Shown: one piece after another, positions 17,101 through 22,139 of the stretch
How positions within the stretch are numbered: the stretch's first letter is position 1
Layout: the number at the start of each line of letters is the position of its first letter
Assembly: GCA_003488655.1 (NCBI GenBank)
Contig: DNKW01000080.1
Span: forward strand, 24,441-46,579
Direction of reading: 5' to 3'
From: Candidatus Altimarinota bacterium
Lineage (GTDB): Bacteria > Patescibacteriota > Gracilibacteria > BD1-5 > UBA2023
Length of the DNA stretch: 22,139 bases
The notes under the pieces: model-generated
The model's database searches: none
Seen by the model: the letters and a program-made list of their open reading frames with translations, nothing else
Told to the model about the DNA's origin: nothing
Program-made: the position numbers and the translations under genes

Positions 17101-17275
17101 TCGATTCCGGGCCCTAACTCTCTGAGACCGGTCTCCGAGATAACCAACCACACAAATAATTCGATTCCTCGTGTAAGCCAAAGAAATAGAGACCGGTCTC
17201 TCCTAGGATCAGGGCAGACACGGGGGTATACCCCTACAAAATACTATTATTTTTTACTTCTTATTTCTCCCCATT
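17101..17275. promoter_or_regulatory. Non-coding leader of the DGR cassette with three 12-bp palindromes
   Basis: Two copies of the perfect palindrome GAGACCGGTCTC (17124-17135 and 17189-17200) are 65 bp apart. The first extends to a 22-bp near-palindrome, the second to 14 bp. An 8-bp TCGATTCC is repeated at 17101 and 17161. A third perfect palindrome, GGGGTATACCCC, is at 17223-17234, 42 bp before the ATG. No protein-coding frame is convincing. The layout suggests paired operator sites for a dimeric regulator; no clear -35/-10 pair was found. Confidence 0.55.
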
Positions 17276-19948
17276 ATGAAACCTATAAATAATATCAATA
17301 ATTGTCATTCCGACCGTAGCGGAGGAATCCCTTTGGATCACATCGTATGAAACGATACGAAAAGAAACGACAAAAATCTCATTTCTTCTTTCTTCTGAAA
17401 TTTCGGTATCATTAGCGCCAATAAAACGGATACCTCGACTTCGTTGTCACTTCGCTCGGTATGACAAACTTTTGGATTTACATTAGTCGAGCTCATCGTG
17501 GTCATCACCATCCTCGTCATCCTCGGAACGATTGCTTTCACGAGTCTCACCGGTTTCTCCGGTAATGCCCGTGACTCCGACAGAGTCGTGACTCTGAGTA
17601 ATATAGAGAGTGGACTCGATATCCACCAAATTAAATCCGGTTCGTACCCAATCCCCGAAAGTATCACCGGAACCGGAACCATCAACGGGAATATCCTTTC
17701 TTCTGTCGGAATTATCGGAGACACTATCTCCCGAATCATCCGCATAAGCCAAATCCCCACAGATCCTCTCTCCAAGACGAACTATGTCTACGGAACCAAC
17801 TCCTCCCAATCCCAGTACCAGATTGCCACCACTCTGGAGAATGCCATAGCATACAATAATCTCATTCCAACTGTCTACGCCGACACTTCCCTCCAAGCCC
17901 GAGTCAACGGAAACTATTCGGGATACATCAAATTCTCTAGCGGAGCAAGCAATGAAGAAACCTGGATAGCCAATATCCCTTCCCTCCTCTTCAACAATAC
18001 CGGAAGTACCAACCTCCTCTCCACTGGAACTTATTTCGTTGTGAATAAACAACAGAATCTTCCCTACAAGCTCGACGACAAGACCCAATCTCAAAACAAA
18101 ACTCCCGACGAAATCATCCGAGCTGTCACCAATACCACTACCGTCACTCTCACCTGGGTGAATATATCAAGTGTCACAACCAGTACCGGAGTATCCGCTT
18201 TCTTTACCGGAGAACTTCTTGCAAGCTTCGGAGGGAATATCGCTGTCATAGAAACTGCTGTTCTCGGGAAGAGTACGAGTGTCGCTCCTCCGACTCCGAC
18301 ATATACCGATTGTACTTTCAATTCAACCCCTGTTTCACATGCAACAGTGGTTACTGCCTACCTCACAGGCTCCGTTTCCTTCGGAAACACCTGTACGAGC
18401 GAACAGAGAACCTGTACCAACGGAACTTTGGGTGGAACCTACACCTTTGCAGCTTGTACCGTAGCAGGAGCCACCGGTTCGTTCACTCTTTCACAAACCT
18501 CCGTTACTATCGGAACCAATCCCACTATCTCCAATAACTGTAGCACTGCTCCGACAAGCTATACCAGTTCCGATACCGCTGTTGCTACTGTAGCGGGAAC
18601 TATCATCACCACTCTCTCCGCCGGTACCACCGATATCACTCCCGTATGAGGAGCTTGTGCTGACAATGGTGCGAAGACCCTCACTGTTACCACTCCGACC
18701 TGTACCTCATGGACATACACCGCCTACGCAGCCTGTCAACCGAACAACACCCAGACGAGAACCGTACTTACTTCTTCTCCAGCAAACTGTACCGGAGGTA
18801 GTCCCGTGTTGAGCCAAAGTTGCGTATACGATTGGCGCGTGGTCGATGTCAACTGTACGAAACCCGATGTCACCGTCGGATCACAGGTCTGGGCAGGATG
18901 CAACTCCACCATCGGATCGACCGCCATCGCGTATGGGCAGACGAGTTGTTATAACTATGCCGGAGGTGCCATGGCCTGTACCGCTCCTCCATGAGGGAAA
19001 ACCGTCTCCACCATGACCGAAGCTGATTACCTCGCCGGACAATCGAACAATATCTACGGAGCACTTTATCAATGGGATACGATGTCTACAAACACCTGTC
19101 TCGGAACCGGTATATCCGCAAATAATACCGCTTGTCCTTGTAAAGCCGGGTACCACCTCCCGACTAACGCCGAATGGGATACGCTTGAAACCACTCTCGG
19201 ATGTAGCGGAGGTGAGAAACTGACGGGAGACAGTGTAGGATGGGAATGTCTCGTCTCCAATACTGCCGATACGACGAATGGTCTCGGATGGACTTCCACC
19301 AATCCAAATAGTCTCAAAAACAAACTTGGGCTCTCCCTTGCTGGCTACTGCTCCAGCGGAGGCTCTTGCTACTATCGTGGCTACTACGCGTTCTACTGGT
19401 CGTCGTCCGTCTACGCTCCGAGTCCGACCAATTCTTGGAGACGGAACCTGAATTACTCCAACGCGGCGGTCAATCGCAATAACAATGCGCAGACGAACGA
19501 CTTCTCCGTTCGTTGCCTGAAGGATTACTTTAAGAAGCCGTTTCTTTTTCAAAAGGGAACGGCTGTCTTTTTATACGCTCAACTCACCCAAAAAACCATG
19601 ACCCAATATGATAATCTCCCCGTGTACCGAACCACCTACGATTTCCTGATACAGACCTTCGGAGTCGTCAAAGAATTCCCGAAAGAGTACAAATATACGC
19701 TTGGAGACAAGATCAAGAATGAAATCATCGAACTCATCACCAACGTGTACCGAGCAAATACTCAAAGAGAAAAGGGGGATATAATCCAACGAGCACGCGA
19801 GAATACGGAAATCCTCCGCCTCTATATCCGTCTCACGAAAGACCTTCATATGATTGGACTCGAAAAATTCATCGCTCTCAATCTCTCCATAGAATCGATC
19901 TCGAAACAGCTTTCTGCATGGCAGAAATACTCTTACCAACCGAAATAA
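17276..19948 (+). CDS. DGR-type target: prepilin-anchored protein with FISUMP/C-lectin-like variable domain, in frame with Avd (890 aa)
   Basis: One open frame, ATG to TAA, with five TGA codons as Gly. Residues 1-67 are an abnormally long leader containing a REP-like element. TFG then FTLVELIVVITILVILG (about 65-86) is a type IV prepilin cleavage site and helix. Pilin-like body, then Cys-rich DCTFN...TCTSEQRTCTNG (about 340-395), a Big_2-like segment (about 400-470), a Cys/Thr-rich part with TQTRTV, and a FISUMP domain (GSQVWAGCNST, YGALYQWDTM, AGYHLPTNAEWDTLE, YWSSSV, SVRCLKD; about 535-755). The Asn-rich tail of that domain is where DGRs place codon changes. From residue 775 it continues as Avd without a stop. 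The protein would display a variable ligand-binding lectin fold on a pilus-like anchor. Whether the fusion is translated as one chain is unknown. Confidence 0.85.
17302..17467. mobile_element. REP/MITE-like palindromic element inside the DGR target leader
   Basis: It begins TTGTCATTCCGACCG and ends with the inverse CTCGGTATGACAA, so it has terminal inverted repeats TTGTCAT(T/A)CCGA. The 166 bp lie between the codons for MKPINNINN and TFG-FTLVE. The frame is kept open, with three TGA codons (17348, 17396, 17462) read as Gly. Related ends occur at 14634-14671 and, as a variant family, at 20914-21018. Confidence 0.65.
19364..19523 (+). other. Predicted DGR variable region (VR)
   Basis: This is the last part of the FISUMP domain: from CYYRGYYAFYWSSSV, through SWRRNLNYSNAAVNRNNNAQ, to SVRCLKD. 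Many AAC/AAT codons sit at surface-loop positions, and the constant ending TTCTCCGTTCGTTGCCTG resembles an IMH-type 3' boundary. DGR variable regions in CLec-fold proteins occupy exactly this C-terminal position. The limits are approximate because no template repeat is available to align. Confidence 0.6.
19536..19564 (+). terminator. Hairpin just after the variable region, with T-run
   Basis: A 29-nt hairpin: AGCCGTTTCTTTT pairs with AAAAGGGAACGGCT (including G-U pairs) and is followed by TCTTTTT. It looks like an intrinsic terminator or attenuator inside the continuous frame. DGR targets are also known to need a hairpin or cruciform shortly 3' of the VR, so it may serve retrohoming instead. 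Confidence 0.55.
19598..19948 (+). CDS. avd: Avd-type DGR accessory protein (116 aa), in frame with the target
   Basis: From an internal ATG the sequence is a complete Avd: MTQYDNLPVYRTTYDFL, FPKEYKYTLGDKIKNEI, a helix with YRANTQREK, ARENTEILRLYIRLTKDL and SIESISKQLSAW. Avd is a basic pentameric four-helix protein that binds the DGR reverse transcriptase and template RNA. The length equals the family norm (about 115-130). It has no stop between it and the FISUMP domain, so it is either the C-terminal domain of a fusion (residues 775-890 of the long frame) or starts independently at this ATG; a hairpin with T-run lies 34 bp upstream. It ends 4 bp before the RT start. Confidence 0.8.
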   Translation: MTQYDNLPVYRTTYDFLIQTFGVVKEFPKEYKYTLGDKIKNEIIELITNVYRANTQREKGDIIQRARENTEILRLYIRLTKDLHMIGLEKFIALNLSIESISKQLSAWQKYSYQPK

Positions 19949-19952
19949 GACC

Positions 19953-21191
19953 ATGAATCTCACCAAACTTTTCCTCGCCTACTACGACTGCCGTAAAAAC
20001 AAACGCAAAACCGCGAGTGCCATAAAGTTCGAACTCGATTACGAGTCGAACCTCATACAACTCCACGAGGAGATTATGAACCGCACCTACACCGTCGGGA
20101 AAAGCATCGCTTTCATCGTCGACCGCCCCGTCAAGCGTGAGATTTTCGCCGGAGATTTCCGAGACCGCATCGTCCACCACTTCATCGTCAACGAGCTGAA
20201 TCCGATATTCGAGAACCTTTTCATCCACGATTCGTACAGTTGCCGAGTGGGCAAGGGGACATCCTTCGGGATTGCGAGGATGGAGCATTTTATGCGGGCT
20301 TCATCCGATAACTACCGGAGTGAAGCATGGATTTTGAAGCTCGATATCGCAGGTTTTTTCATGTCCATCGATCGAACTGTTCTTTTGGGTATGATCGAAA
20401 ATATCATCGATACGAAATACTCGTGAGAGGATTCTGAAACACTCAGATTTCTCGTCCGCACCGTCATCTGAAACGATCCGACGAAGAACTGTGTCATCAA
20501 ATGAAAGCGAACTGATTGGCAGGGGCTCCCGCGGAACAAGAGTCTCTTTTTCGCTCCTCCGTGAGTCGGTCTCCCCATCGGGAACCTCACGAGTCAGATA
20601 TTCGCGAATCTCTATCTCCACCCACTCGATGAATTTATCAAAAAAACCCTCAAAATCCAGAATTACGGGCGATACGTCGATGATTTCGTCCTCCTCCACC
20701 CGAGTCGGGAACTCCTAGAATCTTCGATTCCGAAAATAGAGGATTTTCTTACCCAGAAACTTTATCTCACTCTCCATCCCGACAAAATCACACTCCGTCC
20801 CACCCGGGACGGTTTTTCTTTCCTCGGAGCGTATTTGAAACCCTACCGAACCTATATCGGCAACCGGACAAAAGGAAATTTCCTCCGGGCGATTCGGGAG
20901 TGGAATGAAAAAATTTGTCATTGCGAGCGAAACGAAGTGAAGCGTGGCAATCCAGAGAATATCAGAATTACTACCTATCCTAGATCGCCACATCGCTCCG
21001 CTCTTCGCGATGACGAAACAATATTCCTCTCCTCCGTCAATTCCTATCTCGGCATTCTGAAGCAGTTCTCGACGTATCGACTCCGTAAAAAAATGCTTTC
21101 ACAAAACCTTTCGGCTCATTTCTGGAACGAGTTTTATGTTTCGGGCGGATATGGGAAGATAGTGAGGAAGAGGAGGAAGACCTGAATATAA
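19953..21191 (+). CDS. DGR-type reverse transcriptase with an inserted palindromic element (412 aa)
   Basis: A reverse transcriptase of the diversity-generating retroelement group. Fingers and palm: RPVKREIFAGDFRDRIVHH, WILKLDIAGFFMSID (first catalytic Asp), GLPIGNLTSQIFANLYL (the LPIGNLTSQ box typical of DGR RTs), YGRYVDDFVLLH (catalytic YVDD), and FLGAYLKPYRTYIGNRT. Five TGA codons are Gly, four between residues 158 and 203, one directly before VGLPIGN. Between EWNEK and LSSVNSYLGILK lie about 35 residues (starting CHCERNEVKRGNP) translated from a REP-like palindrome of exactly 105 bp. This hits the thumb region but keeps the frame. It would copy a template RNA with errors at adenines. The catalytic residues are intact; activity with the insert is untested. 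Confidence 0.92.
20914..21018. mobile_element. REP/RPE-like palindromic element inside the RT gene
   Basis: The element starts TTTGTCATTGCGAGCG and ends, inverted, as TTTCGTCATCGCGAAG. Its two arms are about three-quarters alike across some 40 bp. Its 105-bp length is a multiple of three, and it leaves no TAA, TAG or TGA in the RT frame. It resembles the widespread GTCATTGCGAG...GCAATCC palindromes, some of which (Rickettsia RPEs) also sit inside genes. Confidence 0.75.
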
Positions 21192-21242
21192 TACTCTGAA
21201 ATGAAAAATAAAATCGTAAAAATATATATTTTTCAAAATCTC

Positions 21243-21296
21243 TTGACATACTTTTCATACTTCGTATACTCATACATACTTTTTTATCAGTATAAT
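21243..21296 (+). promoter_or_regulatory. Promoter and 9-bp iterons upstream of the AbrB-like gene
   Basis: TTGACA (21243-21248) and TATACT (21265-21270) have a 16-bp spacer. Four 9-bp units related to CATACTTTT start at 21247, 21256, 21265 and 21275 across the promoter, forming a likely operator for a small DNA-binding protein. A second TATAAT (21291-21296) ends 8 bp before the ATG and could give a leaderless message. Confidence 0.6.
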
Positions 21297-21304
21297 ATAC
21301 TTTT

Positions 21305-21541
21305 ATGGATTCAAAAAAATGCGAAGAACTCAATAAGGAGTGCGGAGTTCGTATGTTTGGTAGCGTTACTGTCGGGACGAAAGGGCAGGTGGTTATCCCG
21401 AAGGAAGTTCGCGAAGTTCTGGATATCAGTCCGGGCGACACACTTGTCGTTGTGACGAAACATAACAAAGCCATCGGGATGGTAAAAACCGATGATATGG
21501 AGGCTTTTATGGAGTATATCCAGAAAGAGATGGGAAAATAG
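21305..21541 (+). CDS. AbrB/SpoVT-type DNA-binding protein (78 aa)
   Basis: A swapped-hairpin AbrB domain, residues 15-62: VTVGTKGQVVIPKEVREVLDISPGDTLVVV is the classic signature (TxKGQVxIPKxxRexLgixpGD). An extension with two Cys (KKCEELNKECGV) precedes it. Such dimers act as transition-state regulators or as antitoxins; no partner toxin gene is adjacent. The phased CATACTTTT units over its own promoter suggest autoregulation. No TGA. It lies 86 bp before an efflux adaptor gene on the same strand, so it may control that transporter. Confidence 0.9.
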   Translation: MDSKKCEELNKECGVRMFGSVTVGTKGQVVIPKEVREVLDISPGDTLVVVTKHNKAIGMVKTDDMEAFMEYIQKEMGK

Positions 21542-21627
21542 GGCTCCTCCTGTTATTCGTTTGTCTCCACCTCGATTAATGAGGAGTTTAGACACAAAAT
21601 ACATTACTTCGTTATATACACTTTTTT

Positions 21628-22139
21628 ATGTCCAAAAAATTCTTTATTCTCCCACTTATAACAACTCTCCTCCTCTCGAGTTGTTGACAAGTTGTCACTC
21701 CGGAAACAAAAACGGAAACACCGAAAAAACCGGTCACGACTGAGGTGGTGAAATCCGATTATTTTACCGAGCGTGTGAAGCTCATCGGAAAGATAACGCC
21801 ACTGAAAGAAACAATCGTTTCCGCTCAGGTTTCTGGAGTGATCAAAACACTCGATGCAACCGTCGGGAAGAATGTCAAAAAAGGGGATATCCTTGCAACT
21901 CTTGATTTCAGCACGACTACGGTCAACGCGAATCTGAATAATACTGAAACTGCATATTCCAATACGCTCGTAACCTATGGTCTCACGAAGGAGTCTATCG
22001 AAAAAGACCTTGAAAATGCCCGCATAGCACTTGAAAGTGCGCGAACAAGCAAAGAAAATACGTATGTTTCGACTGAGAAGCAGCTCCAACTGGCGCAAAT
22101 CCAGCTTGATAATGCACGAATCCAGAAGGGAAATACCGA
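21628..22139 (+). CDS. RND/ABC efflux periplasmic adaptor lipoprotein (membrane fusion protein), 5' part
   Basis: A lipoprotein signal, MSKKFFILPLITTLLLSSC, ends in a lipobox Cys19 followed by a TGA-coded Gly. Then come VKLIGKITPLKETIVSAQVSGVI and VGKNVKKGDILATLD, the two halves of the lipoyl/barrel-sandwich domain of HlyD/AcrA/MacA adaptors. The beginning of the coiled-coil hairpin follows (SIEKDLENARIALESARTSKE and TEKQLQLAQIQLDNARI). The protein bridges an inner-membrane pump to an outer layer. The gene runs off the right edge; the pump type is unknown. Under the standard code the TGA at codon 20 would remove the start. Confidence 0.9.

Noticed and set aside
17461..17500. Frameshift at a T4 run, which would put the ATG at 17461 in frame with the prepilin motif
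   Set aside because: Unnecessary: with TGA=Gly the frame is continuously open from the ATG at 17276 through the prepilin motif.
18715..18775. Apparent similarity to the variable region (CCTGTCAACCGAACAAC, CCCAGACGAGAACC)
   Set aside because: It fits a Cys/Thr-rich TQTRTV-type module in the same protein; the differences from the VR are not restricted to adenines, so it is not a template repeat.
1..22139. TGA as selenocysteine, tryptophan or suppressed stop
   Set aside because: TGA positions match Gly in conserved families, are frequent in ordinary genes, and TGG is used for Trp; no SECIS-like context was evident.
1..22139. CRISPR arrays, tRNA or rRNA genes
   Set aside because: No regularly spaced 25-40 bp repeats and no cloverleaf or rRNA core motifs were seen on either strand.

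Overview
The window comes from a bacterium that reads TGA as glycine (translation table 25), which points to Candidatus Gracilibacteria (BD1-5) or Absconditabacteria (SR1) of the CPR/Patescibacteria. With TGA read as Gly, about 50 in-frame TGA codons fall inside otherwise intact genes. Several sit where the family requires glycine: GroEL ISIA-G-MFLTTE, Gro[14 protein letters not shown], the residue after the lipobox Cys (LLSSC-G), and the base of a pilin helix (SIIV-G-VVIL). Every complete gene here ends in TAA or TAG. Under the standard code many of these genes look broken or vanish, so all coordinates below use table 25.

Layout, left to right. (1) 1-1221: two divergent prepilin-like genes, plus the edge of another gene. 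(2) 1278-2142: a small membrane protein and a compact antitoxin-toxin pair whose toxin can only be read with TGA=Gly. (3) 2209-5364: a two-gene exported operon ending in an 819-aa fibre-like protein with eight GNVGIGTTSP-type repeats and a C-terminal S74 chaperone/peptidase domain. (4) 5493-6706: a prepilin and a cyclic-nucleotide-binding (CNB) protein. (5) 6754-9091: groEL and groES, separated by an oppositely oriented Cys-rich gene; groES has a CIRCE-like operator over its promoter. (6) 9281-12082: a hypothetical gene, an RsmF-like m5C rRNA methyltransferase and a TerC-family membrane protein. (7) 12193-16845 (minus): a probable operon of pilT, a CNB+GAF-like protein and a TraG/HerA-like ATPase. 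(8) 17096-21191: a palindrome-rich leader followed by a diversity-generating retroelement (DGR)-type cassette. (9) 21305-22139: an AbrB-like regulator and the start of an efflux adaptor lipoprotein.

The most interesting system is the DGR-type cassette. A 2.7-kb open frame runs from a type IV prepilin N-terminus through Cys-rich and Big_2-like regions into a FISUMP/C-type-lectin-like variable domain. It then continues without a stop into an Avd accessory domain, and 4 bp later a DGR-type reverse transcriptase starts (LPIGNLTSQ, YVDD). No template repeat is visible in the window. Two palindromic REP-like elements lie inside the coding frames, one in the prepilin leader and one in the RT thumb region, and both frames stay open. 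The leader element stays open only because TGA is glycine.

Common themes are type IV pilus-like surface machinery (four prepilin-type proteins and PilT), CNB proteins next to pilus genes, promoters with mostly 16-bp spacers, and almost no Shine-Dalgarno sequences. No tRNA, rRNA or CRISPR array was seen.
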